Below are positions 10,672-22,636 of a stretch of DNA of 64,000 nucleotides, piece by piece (the first letter of the stretch is position 1; each line of letters opens with the position of its first letter). A model generated the notes under the pieces. It saw only the letters and a program-made list of their open reading frames with translations. It had not been told where the DNA came from and searched no databases. The DNA lies in contig NZ_SSXU01000003.1 in assembly GCF_009469605.1 (NCBI RefSeq), positions 124,001 to 188,000 of the forward strand, given 5' to 3'. Both the position numbers and the translations under genes were made by a program. Origin of the DNA: Zoogloea sp. 1C4 (GTDB taxonomy: Bacteria; Pseudomonadota; Gammaproteobacteria; Burkholderiales; Rhodocyclaceae).

Positions 10672-10716
10672 CGCAATTCCTTGAAGGCCCGACAGGGGCC
10701 ATAGCTTAGTGGACTG

Positions 10717-10746
10717 ATTCTATGTCCGAACGTTCGGCGGATCAAA
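10717..10746 (-). promoter_or_regulatory. Candidate ftsH promoter with palindrome in the spacer
   Basis: Minus strand TTTGAT (10746-10741) and TAGAAT (10722-10717) are 18 bases apart, about 46 bases upstream of the ftsH TTG. The spacer holds the perfect 12-base palindrome CCGAACGTTCGG (10726-10737), which could be a repressor site. No sigma-32 type element is seen here, although ftsH is a heat-shock gene in E. coli. Upstream, nearer rlmE, lies a 9-base inverted repeat (10750-10758 with 10776-10784) of unknown role. Confidence 0.4.
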
Positions 10747-10787
10747 TCATCGTCGCCATAGTCAAGTTCAATCCTTGGCGACGACAC

Positions 10788-11408
10788 TCAATTGCGTTTT
10801 CCGGAGCCCAGCAGATAAACCTCTGAACTGCGCCCCCGGGATGCCTGCGGCTTCCGGACGGCGACCGATCTGAAGACCCCTTCCATCTGCTTGCGGAACT
10901 CGTCAAAGCCCTGCCCTTGGAAGACCTTCACCAGAAAGCGCCCGCCTGGCGCCAGATGCTGACTGGCAAAATCCAGCGCCAGTTCGGCAAGGTAGATCGA
11001 CCGGGCCTGATCGCTCGTCGGAATCCCCGATATGTTGGGGGCGATATCCGACATCACAAGGTCTACCGTGCGCCCTTCGAGCAATTCCTCGAAGCGCTGC
11101 ACGAATTCCTCTTCGTGAAAATCCCCCTGCATGAACTGCACGCGGTGGATCGGCTCCATCGGAAGCAGATCGAGCGCAAACACGCGACCGTTGTCCCCCA
11201 CCCGGTTGATCGCCACCTGGCTCCACGAGCCGGGCGCAGCCCCCAGATCGACGACGACCATCCCCGGACGGATCAGCTTGTCCTTGTCGTCGATCTCCAT
11301 GAGCTTGTAAGCCGCACGGGCACGGTAGCCCTCGGTCTTCGCCCGCTGGACGAAGGGATCGTTAACGTGCTCCGTCATCCATGATTTACTGGTCTTGGTG
11401 CGCTTCAT
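10788..11408 (-). CDS. rlmE: 23S rRNA (uridine-2'-O)-methyltransferase RlmE (FtsJ/RrmJ)
   Basis: RlmE (206 aa) methylates the ribose of U2552 in the 23S rRNA A loop, using S-adenosylmethionine. The Rossmann fold motif I is [26 protein letters not shown] carries the catalytic Asp and [13 protein letters not shown] the catalytic Lys of the K-D-K-E tetrad. The ATG at 11408 gives [15 protein letters not shown]; a TTG nine codons upstream is in frame but less typical. It lies upstream of ftsH, as in E. coli, and is divergent from yhbY. Confidence 0.96.
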   Translation of the reverse strand: MKRTKTSKSWMTEHVNDPFVQRAKTEGYRARAAYKLMEIDDKDKLIRPGMVVVDLGAAPGSWSQVAINRVGDNGRVFALDLLPMEPIHRVQFMQGDFHEEEFVQRFEELLEGRTVDLVMSDIAPNISGIPTSDQARSIYLAELALDFASQHLAPGGRFLVKVFQGQGFDEFRKQMEGVFRSVAVRKPQASRGRSSEVYLLGSGKRN

Positions 11409-11412
11409 CGCG

Positions 11413-11456
11413 GTACAATTACGCCCTTTTTTCAATGAGTTGGACTTCGTCCAACT
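11413..11456 (+). promoter_or_regulatory. Candidate yhbY promoter -10 and leader hairpin
   Basis: TACAAT (11413-11418, in context GGTACAAT) is a good -10 box for the rightward gene; no clear -35 is visible. Twenty bases further is a perfect hairpin AGTTGGAC-TTC-GTCCAACT (11438-11456) that would sit in the mRNA leader 12 bases before the yhbY ATG. No ribosome-binding site is obvious. The function of the hairpin is unknown. Confidence 0.4.
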
Positions 11457-11467
11457 TTGCCAAAACC

Positions 11468-11917
11468 ATGACCGAACTTACCCCCGCGGAACGGCGAGCC
11501 CTTCGCGCGCAAGCCCACCATCTCAACCCCGTCGTCAGCGTGGCCAGCAACGGCCTCACGCCGGCCGTGCTCAAGGAAATCGACCACGCCCTGCAGGCCC
11601 ACGAACTCATCAAGATCCGGGTTTATGGTGAAGATCGCACCGAACGCGACCTGATCATGGCTACGGTATGTGCCGAACTCGGCGCCGCGTCCGTTCAGCA
11701 TATCGGCAAGACGCTGGTCGTCTGGCGCGAGAAGCAGGAAGTGGAATCCACCCCTGGCACGCCTTCCGACAAACCCAAGAAGCCGGTCTCGAAAGCCAAG
11801 TCTGCGAAGGCCCTGTCGGCCCGCCGTGGCGTAGCCTCGCTGAATGCCAACAAATCCAAGAAGCCCCACTGGTTCGCTGCACCGGGCAAGTCGTCCCGCG
11901 GCCCGTCGGACCGCTGA
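11468..11917 (+). CDS. yhbY: YhbY-family RNA-binding protein (CRS1-YhbY domain)
   Basis: The N-terminal 95 residues form a CRS1-YhbY domain. [21 protein letters not shown] leads into the GxxG-like loop, here [13 protein letters not shown], followed by [10 protein letters not shown] and [14 protein letters not shown]. coli YhbY associates with the pre-50S ribosomal subunit. A basic tail of about 55 residues rich in Lys, Ser and Pro is added beyond the usual 97-residue length and probably also contacts RNA. It is divergent from rlmE, another 50S biogenesis gene, as is common in Proteobacteria. The start is the ATG giving [10 protein letters not shown]. Confidence 0.93.
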   Translation: MTELTPAERRALRAQAHHLNPVVSVASNGLTPAVLKEIDHALQAHELIKIRVYGEDRTERDLIMATVCAELGAASVQHIGKTLVVWREKQEVESTPGTPSDKPKKPVSKAKSAKALSARRGVASLNANKSKKPHWFAAPGKSSRGPSDR

Positions 11918-11930
11918 ACGATTACCGCGG

Positions 11931-12392
11931 TCAGCGCAGACCGCGGCCCTGCAAGGCGACGAGCATCAGCCCGAGCAGGCTCTGGATCAGATAAACAATG
12001 CTGGAAACGCCATGCCAGGCCGCAAAGCGGTCACGCAGGGCGCTTTCCATCACTTCTCGCGGAAATGAATCCGCTTTCAACTGGGTCAGGATCGGCTGAA
12101 TGCCGAAGTAGCCGGCAACGGTCAGCGCCAGCATCAGAAAGACCAGCCAGAACACACTGCTCTTGAAGGCGCCGCTATCCTTGCGCAGTGCGACAAACAC
12201 CAACAGGTAAGCGGCGGCAGCCATGCCCAGCCAGGCCACATAGGTGAACAACTGGCCGGCAACCTTGCCGGCCAGCGCCCGATCGTCCAGCACATGAAAC
12301 AACGTGGGCGCCGCCAGGTAGCCGATCGCCCACAGCGCGCCCACCCAGAGGGTGATCACGATGCTGTAGAGGTGCTCGGCAAAGCGGTGCAT
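11931..12392 (-). CDS. DUF4149 family inner-membrane protein
   Basis: A 153-residue protein with four predicted membrane helices (about 8-30, 49-68, 78-99 and 126-146). The Trp/Gly-rich start HLYSIVITLWVGALWAIGYLAAPTLF is typical of DUF4149 (TMEM205-like) proteins. No catalytic motif is visible and the function is unknown. It lies 10 bases downstream of greA on the same strand and is convergent with yhbY, so it is probably the last gene of the carAB-greA transcript. Confidence 0.85.
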   Translation of the reverse strand: MHRFAEHLYSIVITLWVGALWAIGYLAAPTLFHVLDDRALAGKVAGQLFTYVAWLGMAAAAYLLVFVALRKDSGAFKSSVFWLVFLMLALTVAGYFGIQPILTQLKADSFPREVMESALRDRFAAWHGVSSIVYLIQSLLGLMLVALQGRGLR

Positions 12393-12402
12393 GTTCCGTG
12401 AC

Positions 12403-12879
12403 TCAGACGTAACGCACGTCGATCAGTTCGAGCTCACGCACGCCCTTCGGCGCCTGGACCTCGGCCACATCGCCGGCAAACTTGCCGATCAGCGCCCGCG
12501 CAATCGGGGAGCTGATGGCGATCTTGCCTTCCTTGATGTCCGCTTCGTCGTCGCCGACGATCTGGTAGGTCACCGTGTCACCGGTGTCCAGATCCTCGAG
12601 CTCGACGGTTGCGCCAAACACGCAGCGGCCATCGGCATCGAGCAGCTTGGGATCGATGATCTGCGCGTTGGAGAGCTTGCCCTCCACCTCGCGGATGCGC
12701 CCCTCGATGAAGCCCTGGCGCTCCTTGGCTGCGTCGTACTCGGCGTTCTCGGAGAGATCGCCGTGGGAACGGGCTTCAGCGATGGCCGCGATCACGCTCG
12801 GACGATCAACGGTCTTCAACCGATGCAGTTCCTGCCGGAGCTTCTCGGCTCCGGCAACGGTCAAGGGAACCTTGTTCAT
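12403..12879 (-). CDS. greA: Transcription elongation factor GreA
   Basis: GreA (158 aa) rescues backtracked RNA polymerase by stimulating cleavage of the nascent RNA. The coiled-coil hairpin (about residues 10-75) carries the tip acidic residues in [18 protein letters not shown]. The C-terminal FKBP-like domain contains [31 protein letters not shown] (given here only as a landmark near residues 100-135). Its ATG overlaps the carB stop (TCAT on the plus strand), a coupling of carB and greA commonly seen in Betaproteobacteria. Confidence 0.97.
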   Translation of the reverse strand: MNKVPLTVAGAEKLRQELHRLKTVDRPSVIAAIAEARSHGDLSENAEYDAAKERQGFIEGRIREVEGKLSNAQIIDPKLLDADGRCVFGATVELEDLDTGDTVTYQIVGDDEADIKEGKIAISSPIARALIGKFAGDVAEVQAPKGVRELELIDVRYV

Positions 12880-15800
12880 GCCTTCGCGAGCTCCGCATGG
12901 AGACCTTGCAGCGAGTAGGTCTCGAGGCCGGACAGGTGGCGCATGCCCGCACAGGCGGCGCGAGCGCCTTCGATCGTCGTGTAGACCGTGACCTTGGCAG
13001 CCAGTGCGCTGGTGCGGATCGAACGGGAATCGGATACAGCCTGACGCTTCTCTTCAACGGTGTTGATGACCAGGCTGATCTCGTTGTTCTTGATCATATC
13101 CACAACGTGCGGACGACCTTCGTTCACCTTGTTCACCGCAGACACCGCGAGACCCGCACCGGCAATCGCCGACGCGGTGCCACGGGTGGCGACGACGGTG
13201 AAGCCAAGATCAAGCAGCTCACGGGCCACTTCGATGGCCTTCGGGCGGTCGGCGTGCTTGACGCTGATGAAGGCCTTGCCGGAAGTCGGCAGGCGCACAC
13301 CGGCACCCAGCTGGCTCTTGACGAAGGCTTCGGCGAAGGTGCGGCCCACGCCCATCACTTCGCCGGTGGACTTCATCTCGGGGCCGAGGATGGTATCGAC
13401 GCCGGGGAACTTGACGAAGGGGAACACCGCTTCCTTGACCGAGTAGTACGGCGGCACGACTTCACCGACGACGCCCTGGTCGTCAAGACTGCGACCGGCC
13501 ATGCAGCGGGCGGCGATCTTGGCCAGCGGCAGGCTGCAGGCCTTGGAGACGAAGGGCACGGTGCGCGAGGCACGCGGATTCACTTCGAGCACATAGACGA
13601 TGGCGTCGTCGCCCTTGCCCTGGATCGCGAACTGGACGTTCATCAGGCCGCACACGTTGAGGGCGCGGGCCATGGCTTCGGTCTGGCGACGCAGCTCGTC
13701 CTGCAGCTTGGCCGACAGGCTGTACGGGGGCAGCGAGCAGGCGGAGTCACCGGAGTGCACGCCAGCCTGTTCGATGTGTTCCATGATGCCGCCGATCATC
13801 ACGCGCTTGCCGTCGGAGAGGGCATCCACATCCACTTCGATGGCGTCGTTCAGGAAGCGGTCGAGGAGCACCGGCGAATCGTTGGAGACCTTGACGGCCT
13901 CGCGCATGTAGCGCTCGAGATCCTTCTGCTCGTGGACGATTTCCATCGCGCGGCCGCCGAGCACGTAGCTCGGACGCACGACCAGCGGGTAGCCGATCTC
14001 TGCCGCCAGGCGCACGGCGTCTTCCGGCGTACGGGCGGTGCGGTTGGGCGGCTGCTTGAGGCCCAGCTCGTGCAACAGCTTCTGGAAGCGCTCGCGGTCT
14101 TCGGCGGCGTCGATCATGTCCGGGGTGGTGCCGATGATGGGCACGCCGTTGGCTTCGAGATCACGGGCGCGCTTCAGCGGAGTCTGGCCACCAAACTGAA
14201 CGATGACGCCGACGGGCTTCTCGACAGCAACGATCTCGAGGATGTCTTCCAGCGTCAGCGGTTCGAAGTACAGACGATCGGAGGTGTCGTAGTCGGTGGA
14301 GACGGTTTCCGGGTTGCAGTTGACCATGATGGTCTCGTACCCGTCTTCACGCATGGCCATTGCGGCATGCACGCAACAGTAGTCGAACTCGATGCCCTGA
14401 CCAATCCGGTTCGGGCCGCCGCCCAGCACCATGATCTTCTTCTTGTCGGTCGGGTTGGCCTCGCACTCGTCCTCGTAGGAGGAATACAGGTAAGCGGTGG
14501 CCGTGGCGAACTCGGCGGCACAGGTATCGACACGCTTGAACACCGGACGCACACCCAGGGTGTGGCGATGCAGGCGCACGGAGGTTTCGTCGGTGCCGAG
14601 GAGCTTGGCGATACGGCGATCGGCAAAACCCTTGCGCTTCAGCTCGCGCAGCTCAGGCGCGGCGATCCCCTTGAGGGAGCGGCCGGAGAGGGACTTCTCG
14701 GTGAGGACAATGTCTTCGATCTGGATCAGGAACCAGGGGTCGATGCGGGTCAGCGCATGGACGTCCTCGAGGCTCAGGCCTTCGCGGAAAGCCTGGCCGA
14801 CGTACCAGATGCGCTGGGCGCCCGGATCACCGAGCTCGCGCTCCAGGTCGTCACGATCGGCTTCGACTTCATCCAGGCCGTAGGCGCCGGTTTCCAGACC
14901 GCGCAGGGCCTTCTGGAAGGATTCCTGGAAGGTGCGGCCCATGGCCATCACCTCGCCCACCGACTTCATCTGGGTGGTCAGGCGGTCGTTGGCCTGAGGG
15001 AACTTCTCGAAGGCGAAACGGGGGATCTTGGTGACGACGTAGTCGATGGACGGCTCGAAGGACGCCGGGGTCGCGCCGCCGGTGATGTCGTTCTTGAGTT
15101 CATCCAGGGTGAAGCCCACCGCCAGCTTGGCCGCGACCTTGGCGATCGGGAAGCCGGTGGCCTTGGAGGCCAGCGCGGAGGAACGGGACACCCGCGGGTT
15201 CATCTCGATGACGATCATCCGACCGTCCTTCGGGTTGATCGCGAACTGGACGTTGGAACCGCCGGTATCGACGCCGATCTCGCGCAGCACCGCGATGGAG
15301 GCGTTACGGAGGATCTGGTATTCCTTGTCGGTGAGCGTCTGGGCCGGGGCGACGGTGATGGAGTCGCCGGTGTGCACGCCCATCGGGTCGAGGTTCTCGA
15401 TGGAACACACGATGATGCAGTTGTCCGCCTTGTCGCGGACGACTTCCATCTCGTATTCCTTCCAGCCGATCAGCGACTCTTCGATGAGGAGTTCGTTGGT
15501 CGGGCTGGCCTCGAGGCCGCGCTTGCAGATCTCGACGAATTCTTCGGTGTTGTAGGCGATGCCGCCGCCGGTGCCGCCGAGGGTGAAGGACGGGCGGATG
15601 ATCACCGGGAAGCCGATCTCGGTCTGGACCTGATGGGCTTCTTCCATGGTGTGGGCGATGCCGGAACGGGCAGAACCCAGACCGATCTTGGTCATCGCGT
15701 CCTTGAACTTCAGGCGATCCTCGGCCTTGTCGATGGCCTCTTCCTTGGCACCGATGAGCTCCACGCCGTACTTGGCGAGCACACCGTGCTTGGCGAGATC

Positions 15801-16100
15801 GAGGGCACAGTTGAGCGCAGTCTGGCCACCCATGGTGGGCAGCACGGCGTCGGGGCGTTCCTTCTCGATGATGCGCTCGACAACCTGCCAGGTGATCGGC
15901 TCGATGTAGGTGACGTCGGCGGTGCCCGGGTCGGTCATGATCGTGGCCGGGTTGGAATTCACCAGCACGACCTTGTAACCCTCTTCGCGCAAGGCCTTGC
16001 AGGCCTGGGCGCCGGAGTAGTCGAATTCACAGGCCTGGCCGATGATGATCGGGCCGGCGCCAATGATGAGGATGGTCTTGATGTCTGTACGTTTGGGCAT
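12876..16100 (-). CDS. carB: Carbamoyl-phosphate synthase large subunit
   Basis: CarB (1074 aa, standard length) makes carbamoyl phosphate from bicarbonate, ATP and the ammonia tunnelled from CarA, for pyrimidine and arginine synthesis. Two homologous ATP-grasp halves are visible: residues about 1-400 ([19 protein letters not shown] start, [15 protein letters not shown] loop) and about 550-935 ([33 protein letters not shown]). An allosteric MGS-like domain ends the protein (about 940-1074), where UMP and ornithine act in E. coli. It lies 71 bases downstream of carA. Confidence 0.98.
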   Translation of the reverse strand: MPKRTDIKTILIIGAGPIIIGQACEFDYSGAQACKALREEGYKVVLVNSNPATIMTDPGTADVTYIEPITWQVVERIIEKERPDAVLPTMGGQTALNCALDLAKHGVLAKYGVELIGAKEEAIDKAEDRLKFKDAMTKIGLGSARSGIAHTMEEAHQVQTEIGFPVIIRPSFTLGGTGGGIAYNTEEFVEICKRGLEASPTNELLIEESLIGWKEYEMEVVRDKADNCIIVCSIENLDPMGVHTGDSITVAPAQTLTDKEYQILRNASIAVLREIGVDTGGSNVQFAINPKDGRMIVIEMNPRVSRSSALASKATGFPIAKVAAKLAVGFTLDELKNDITGGATPASFEPSIDYVVTKIPRFAFEKFPQANDRLTTQMKSVGEVMAMGRTFQESFQKALRGLETGAYGLDEVEADRDDLERELGDPGAQRIWYVGQAFREGLSLEDVHALTRIDPWFLIQIEDIVLTEKSLSGRSLKGIAAPELRELKRKGFADRRIAKLLGTDETSVRLHRHTLGVRPVFKRVDTCAAEFATATAYLYSSYEDECEANPTDKKKIMVLGGGPNRIGQGIEFDYCCVHAAMAMREDGYETIMVNCNPETVSTDYDTSDRLYFEPLTLEDILEIVAVEKPVGVIVQFGGQTPLKRARDLEANGVPIIGTTPDMIDAAEDRERFQKLLHELGLKQPPNRTARTPEDAVRLAAEIGYPLVVRPSYVLGGRAMEIVHEQKDLERYMREAVKVSNDSPVLLDRFLNDAIEVDVDALSDGKRVMIGGIMEHIEQAGVHSGDSACSLPPYSLSAKLQDELRRQTEAMARALNVCGLMNVQFAIQGKGDDAIVYVLEVNPRASRTVPFVSKACSLPLAKIAARCMAGRSLDDQGVVGEVVPPYYSVKEAVFPFVKFPGVDTILGPEMKSTGEVMGVGRTFAEAFVKSQLGAGVRLPTSGKAFISVKHADRPKAIEVARELLDLGFTVVATRGTASAIAGAGLAVSAVNKVNEGRPHVVDMIKNNEISLVINTVEEKRQAVSDSRSIRTSALAAKVTVYTTIEGARAACAGMRHLSGLETYSLQGLHAELAKA

Positions 16101-16137
16101 GGTTCTTCAGCGACTGGATAGCGGATGGCCTGGAAGT

Positions 16138-16155
16138 GGCGCGCTCAGGCGCGCC
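16138..16155 (-). other. Intercistronic hairpin between carA and carB
   Basis: A 7-bp perfect GC stem (GGCGCGC / GCGCGCC) with a 4-base loop lies 16 bases after the carA stop. There is no U-tract, so it is more likely a structural or stability element than a terminator. Confidence 0.4.
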
Positions 16156-16171
16156 GGCATGGCGATCGGCC

Positions 16172-17314
16172 TCAGCCCTTCGCCTCCATCAACTTGATGA
16201 ATCGGTCGAACAGGTAGGCCACGTCGTGGGGGCCGGGGCTCGCTTCGGGGTGACCCTGGAACGAGAAGGCCGGCACGTCGGTGCGGGCAAGACCTTGCAG
16301 GCTGCCATCGAACAGGGACACGTGGGTGACCCGGACGTTGGCCGGCAGGGTGGCCGCATCGGCCGCAAAGCCGTGGTTCTGGCTGGTGATCAGCACCTGG
16401 CCGGAATCGAGATCCTTGACCGGATGGTTGGCACCGTGGTGGCCGAACTTCATCTTCAGGGTCTTGGCACCGGAGGCCAGCGCGAGCAGCTGGTGACCCA
16501 GGCAGATGCCGAAGGTCGGGATACCCTTCGCCAGCACTTCCTGGATGGCCTTGATCGCGTAGTCACAGGGCTCCGGATCGCCAGGGCCGTTGGACAGGAA
16601 CACGCCATCCGGATTCAGGGCGAGCACTTCGGAAGCCGGCGTCTGGGCCGGCACGACGGTCAGGCGGCAGCCGCGCTCGGCAAGCATGCGCAGAATGTTG
16701 CGCTTGACGCCGTAGTCGTAGGCCACAACATGGAAGCGGGGATTCTCGGCGGCCACATAGCCCTGCTCGAGACGCCATTCGCCTTCGGTCCAGGGGTAAG
16801 TTTCGGTGGCCGACACGACCTTGGCCAGATCCATGCCCGCCAGCCCCGGAAAACCGCGAGCCTGGGTCACGGCGGCTTCAGCGTTGAGTTCGGCGGCGGT
16901 GGCGGCAGTGACGATGCAGCCGCCCTGAGCGCCCTTCTCCCGAAGGATGCGGGTCAGCTTGCGGGTGTCGATGCCGGCGATGGCGACGATGTTCTCGGCT
17001 TTGAGGTAAGCATCCAGCGACTGCTCGCTGCGCCAGTTGGACGCCACCAGCGGCAGATCACGAATGACGAGGCCTGCGGCAAAAACCTTGCCGGCCTCAC
17101 AGTCTTCGCGGTTGATGCCGGTGTTGCCAATGTGCGGGTAAGTGAGGGTGACGATCTGACGGCAGTAGCTCGGGTCGGTGAGAATTTCCTGGTAACCCGA
17201 CATGGAGGTGTTGAACACAACCTCACCAACCGTCGAACCGACCGCTCCGATGCCTTTACCGTAAAACACCGTCCCGTCGGCAAGAGCAAGAATGGCGGGC
17301 GGGAAAGCTGACAC
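16172..17314 (-). CDS. carA: Carbamoyl-phosphate synthase small (glutaminase) subunit
   Basis: CarA (380 aa) hydrolyses glutamine and passes ammonia to CarB. The N-terminal domain (about 1-150) is followed by a class I glutamine amidotransferase domain with the nucleophile Cys in GICLGHQ and the catalytic His and Glu in [11 protein letters not shown]. The start is a GTG with GAGGAG six bases upstream; an in-frame ATG at 17371 would place that ribosome site inside the gene. A promoter and a terminator-like leader hairpin lie upstream. Confidence 0.97.
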   Translation of the reverse strand: MSAFPPAILALADGTVFYGKGIGAVGSTVGEVVFNTSMSGYQEILTDPSYCRQIVTLTYPHIGNTGINREDCEAGKVFAAGLVIRDLPLVASNWRSEQSLDAYLKAENIVAIAGIDTRKLTRILREKGAQGGCIVTAATAAELNAEAAVTQARGFPGLAGMDLAKVVSATETYPWTEGEWRLEQGYVAAENPRFHVVAYDYGVKRNILRMLAERGCRLTVVPAQTPASEVLALNPDGVFLSNGPGDPEPCDYAIKAIQEVLAKGIPTFGICLGHQLLALASGAKTLKMKFGHHGANHPVKDLDSGQVLITSQNHGFAADAATLPANVRVTHVSLFDGSLQGLARTDVPAFSFQGHPEASPGPHDVAYLFDRFIKLMEAKG

Positions 17315-17372
17315 GGCGGACTCCTCGAATTCTGGTGATTGGGCAACTGGCATGTGCAGCAGGCTACACATG

Positions 17373-17403
17373 AAAAACGGGATCAGCCGCTGTGGCTATC
17401 CCG
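17373..17403 (-). promoter_or_regulatory. Leader terminator (candidate attenuator) of carAB
   Basis: The minus-strand hairpin CGGGAT-AGCC / GGCT-G-ATCCCG (10 bp, one bulged base, 5-base loop) is followed by GTTTTTC. It begins about 10 bases after the predicted carA transcription start and ends roughly 60 bases before the carA GTG. A terminator in a 40-base leader suggests that transcription into carAB is attenuated. Alternatively it terminates transcripts from the upstream histidine kinase gene. Confidence 0.6.
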
Positions 17404-17418
17404 CTGAGAAACTTTCTA

Positions 17419-17448
17419 ATTATAGCCCGTGACGGGCCACTCCGGCAA
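17419..17448 (-). promoter_or_regulatory. Sigma-70 promoter of carAB
   Basis: Minus strand TTGCCG (17448-17443), an 18-base spacer and a perfect TATAAT (17424-17419). It lies in the 171-base gap between the hybrid kinase stop and the carA start. The predicted transcription start is near 17412. Confidence 0.75.
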
Positions 17449-17485
17449 ACTCGTCTGTAGGTAAACTGACAAGACGCTGACACGC

Positions 17486-20118
<2,633 letters not shown>

Positions 20119-20125
<7 letters not shown>

Positions 20126-20142
20126 CGGAAAACCGGCGCGCC
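20119..20142 (-). other. Hairpin enclosing the hybrid kinase start codon
   Basis: On the minus-strand RNA GGCGCGCCGG-UUUU-CCGGUGCGCC forms ten pairs (one G-U). The GUG start (20125-20123) lies in its 3' arm, and AAGGTGG, a potential ribosome site, lies directly 5' of the stem. The structure could limit translation, or the true start may be further downstream. Confidence 0.5.
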
Positions 20143-20185
20143 ACCTTGAATCTGACGACTATAACGGCATGCCGCCCCCGTCCTT

Positions 20186-20206
20186 GAGCCCCGGAAACCA
20201 GGGCCC
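20186..20206 (-). other. Hairpin just after dapB
   Basis: Minus-strand GGGCCCTGG-TTT-CCGGGGCTC forms nine pairs (two G-U) starting two bases after the dapB stop. The following bases (AAGGACGG) are not T-rich, so it is not a typical intrinsic terminator. It sits between dapB and the hybrid kinase gene. Confidence 0.4.
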
Positions 20207-20208
20207 GA

Positions 20209-21015
20209 TCACTTCAGGCCGAGCACATCCTGCATATCGAAGAGCCCCGCCTTGCGGCCAGCGATGAAGCGCGCCGCACGCAGGCTGCCGGAGGCGTATG
20301 GCATGCGGCTGCTGCTCTTGTGGGTGATCTCGATGCGCTCACCGATGCCGGCAAACAGCACGGTGTGATCGCCGACGATGTCGCCGCCGCGGATGGTCGA
20401 GAAACCGATGGTCTGGGCGTCGCGCTCGCCGGTCACGCCTTCGCGGCCGTAGATGGCGCAGGTTTCCAGATCGCGGCCGAGTTCCTTCGCAACCACCTCG
20501 CCCATGCGCAGGGCGGTGCCGGAGGGCGCGTCGATCTTCAGGCGATGATGAGCCTCGATGACCTCCACGTCGTAGCCTTCGTTGAGGATGCGCGCGGCCA
20601 CTTCGAGCAGCTTGAACACCGCATTGACGCCGATCGCCATGTTCGGCGCAAAGACCACCGGGATCGACTCGGCCGCAGCAGCAATGGCGGCCTTGCCCTC
20701 AGCCGAGAAACCGGTCGTGCCGATCACCATGCCGCACGAAGCCGCCTTGGCGAGCTCAAGATGGTGGAGCGTGCCCTCGGGGCGGGTGAAGTCGATCAGG
20801 CAATCGGCCTTGGCGAGACCGGCGGCCACGTCAGCGGTGATTGCCACGCCGCAGGGCTGACTGACCAGTTCGCCGGCATCCTTGCAGATGAAAGGGCTGC
20901 CCGGCTGGTCGAACGCCGCCACGAGTTCGGCATCGGCAGCCTTGAGGGTCGTCTCGATCAGCATCCGGCCCATGCGGCCCGACGCACCGGCAATCGCGAT
21001 ACGAACTTTCTTCAT
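20209..21015 (-). CDS. dapB: 4-hydroxy-tetrahydrodipicolinate reductase
   Basis: DapB (268 aa) reduces hydroxy-tetrahydrodipicolinate with NAD(P)H in the diaminopimelate/lysine pathway that also supplies peptidoglycan. The nucleotide-binding loop is [10 protein letters not shown], the conserved GTTGFS lies in the middle, and the catalytic and substrate region is [15 protein letters not shown]. The length is standard. It follows bamE on the same strand after 62 bases. Confidence 0.97.
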   Translation of the reverse strand: MKKVRIAIAGASGRMGRMLIETTLKAADAELVAAFDQPGSPFICKDAGELVSQPCGVAITADVAAGLAKADCLIDFTRPEGTLHHLELAKAASCGMVIGTTGFSAEGKAAIAAAAESIPVVFAPNMAIGVNAVFKLLEVAARILNEGYDVEVIEAHHRLKIDAPSGTALRMGEVVAKELGRDLETCAIYGREGVTGERDAQTIGFSTIRGGDIVGDHTVLFAGIGERIEITHKSSSRMPYASGSLRAARFIAGRKAGLFDMQDVLGLK

Positions 21016-21077
21016 GTGTTTCCCGAAAATGAACGATAGGAAATGGGTGTCGAGGGGCGCGGCAGCCCGCCCGCGGA

Positions 21078-21449
21078 TTACTGGGGCTTTGCAGCCGCAT
21101 CCTCGGGACGGACATCGCCTTCCAGGCGGGCCAGGCTGTCACCGGCGAAGATCACCGTGAGCCGGCGCTCTAGAAGCGTGTCGCCCTTGCCGGGCCGGAA
21201 ACGATAGACGTAGTCCCAGCGGTCGGCGTGGAAGACGTCGGCGACCAGCGGTGTGCCGAGCACGAAGCGGACCTGGTCGCGGGACATGCCCGGCTTGAGC
21301 TGGGCGACCATCTCCTGGGTGACGTAATTGCCCTGACGGATGTCGATCCGGTACGGCTTCACGAAATCGCTGACCGCGGTCGGGGAGCAACCGGAAACAG
21401 CCGCACCCAGCGCGGCGAACAGCAAGGCGGAAGAGATCAGTTTGCGCAT
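21078..21449 (-). CDS. bamE: Outer-membrane assembly lipoprotein BamE (SmpA/OmlA)
   Basis: A 123-residue lipoprotein of the BAM complex that inserts beta-barrel proteins into the outer membrane. The signal peptide ends in the lipobox AVSGC, with Cys21 as the lipidated residue. The BamE fold region contains [19 protein letters not shown] and [20 protein letters not shown], matching the family's GMTxxQVxxxLGTP and WxY signatures. It is divergent from fur, a gene pair conserved in many Proteobacteria. Confidence 0.96.
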   Translation of the reverse strand: MRKLISSALLFAALGAAVSGCSPTAVSDFVKPYRIDIRQGNYVTQEMVAQLKPGMSRDQVRFVLGTPLVADVFHADRWDYVYRFRPGKGDTLLERRLTVIFAGDSLARLEGDVRPEDAAAKPQ

Positions 21450-21525
21450 GGGGTTCGGAGCGGACGCAGGCGCGGCGCGGTGGCCGCATTCTCAACGAGG
21501 GGCAGAAACTATATCATACGGGGCT

Positions 21526-21541
21526 GGCCGGGTTCCCGGCC
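21526..21541 (+). other. Hairpin in the fur leader
   Basis: GGCCGGG-TT-CCCGGCC is a perfect 7-bp inverted repeat 26 bases before the fur ATG and about 15 bases after a plausible -10 element (TATCAT near 21511-21516). It would be in the 5' untranslated region of fur. No Fur-box-like sequence was recognised in the bamE-fur gap. Confidence 0.4.
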
Positions 21542-21567
21542 GCCTTCTCGTGTTTTTCGGGGCCTCC

Positions 21568-22032
21568 ATGTCCAGCAACTCCCAGAATCTAAAAAGTATC
21601 GGCCTGAAGGCGACCTTTCCCCGGCTGAAGATCCTCGATCTGTTCCAGAAGGCCGAAAACCGCCATCTGACCGCCGAAGACGTCTATCGCCTGCTGATCG
21701 CCGAAGACATGGATATCGGCCTCGCCACCGTCTATCGCGTGCTCACCCAGTTCCAGCAGGCGGGCATCCTCGAGCGCCACTACTTCGAATCCGGCAAGGC
21801 GGTCTTCGAGCTCAACGAAGGCGGCCACCACGACCACCTCGTCTGCATGCAGTGCGGGCACGTGGAAGAATTCTTCGACCCCGCCATCGAGGAACGCCAG
21901 AACCGCATCGCCGAAGAGCGCGGCTTTGCCGTGCGTGAACACGCCCTCTATCTGTACGTGGACTGCAAGAAGACCGACTGCCCGCACAAGGCCGTTGGTG
22001 CCAGCCAGGCCAGCAGCACTTCTGATTCCTGA
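21568..22032 (+). CDS. fur: Ferric uptake regulator Fur
   Basis: Fur (154 aa) is the Fe2+-responsive repressor of iron-acquisition genes. The winged-helix domain (about 1-85) includes [25 protein letters not shown], cited as a landmark around residues 33-58. The metal-binding region has [16 protein letters not shown], with the CxxC structural zinc site, and a C-terminal CKKTDC. It is divergent from bamE. The ATG at 21568 is used because upstream in-frame codons lack family similarity. Confidence 0.97.
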   Translation: MSSNSQNLKSIGLKATFPRLKILDLFQKAENRHLTAEDVYRLLIAEDMDIGLATVYRVLTQFQQAGILERHYFESGKAVFELNEGGHHDHLVCMQCGHVEEFFDPAIEERQNRIAEERGFAVREHALYLYVDCKKTDCPHKAVGASQASSTSDS

Positions 22033-22060
22033 TTCCCCGCGGCCCTGACGCCGCCATCCC

Positions 22061-22636
22061 GTGGACGCATTCCTGACTTCGACCGCCCTCGTCGCCCTGG
22101 CTGAAATCGGCGACAAGACCCAGCTTTTGTCTTTCGTTCTGGCGGCCCGCCTGCGCAAGCCCTGGCCGATCATCGCCGGGATCTTCGTGGCGACGATCCT
22201 CAACCACGCCCTCGCCGGCTCGGTAGGCGTGTGGGTCGCCCAGTACATCCCGACCCACTGGCTGCCGTGGATCGTCGGCATCGTGTTCGTGGTGTTCGGC
22301 CTATGGACGCTCAAGCCCGACACGCTGGATGACGACGAGGCGCCTTCCGAGATGCACCCGGCCGGGGCCTTCGTGACCACCACCATCGCCTTCTTCATCG
22401 CCGAGATGGGCGACAAGACCCAGCTCGCCACCGTCGCCCTCGCCGCCCGTTTCGATGCGCTGGCCTGGGTGGTGCTGGGCACCACGGTGGGCATGATGCT
22501 CGCCAACGTGCCGGCCGTGCTGCTGGGCGAAGGGCTGGCGAAGCGCCTGCCCCTCAAGCTGATCCGCTGGATCGCCGCCGGCGTGTTCGTGCTCACTGGC
22601 GTCGTGACCATGGCCGGCGCCGCCAGCCTGGGCTGA
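22061..22636 (+). CDS. TMEM165/GDT1 (UPF0016) family manganese exporter-like protein
   Basis: A 191-residue membrane protein made of two homologous halves, each opening with the family signature E-x-G-D-K-T (EIGDKTQ near residue 15, EMGDKTQ near residue 109). Six helices are predicted. Bacterial members such as MneA export Mn2+, and eukaryotic members move Ca2+ or Mn2+. The gene is 28 bases downstream of fur, which makes a metal-homeostasis role attractive, but no metal riboswitch fits in that gap. The start is GTG without a clear ribosome site. The stop codon directly abuts the recN stop. Confidence 0.9.
   Translation: MDAFLTSTALVALAEIGDKTQLLSFVLAARLRKPWPIIAGIFVATILNHALAGSVGVWVAQYIPTHWLPWIVGIVFVVFGLWTLKPDTLDDDEAPSEMHPAGAFVTTTIAFFIAEMGDKTQLATVALAARFDALAWVVLGTTVGMMLANVPAVLLGEGLAKRLPLKLIRWIAAGVFVLTGVVTMAGAASLG

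Noticed and set aside
12897-16121. 1074-codon open frame antisense to carB
   Set aside because: A mirror frame of a highly expressed GC-rich gene with repetitive Gly/Asp/His-rich translation and no recognisable domain; carB itself is certain.
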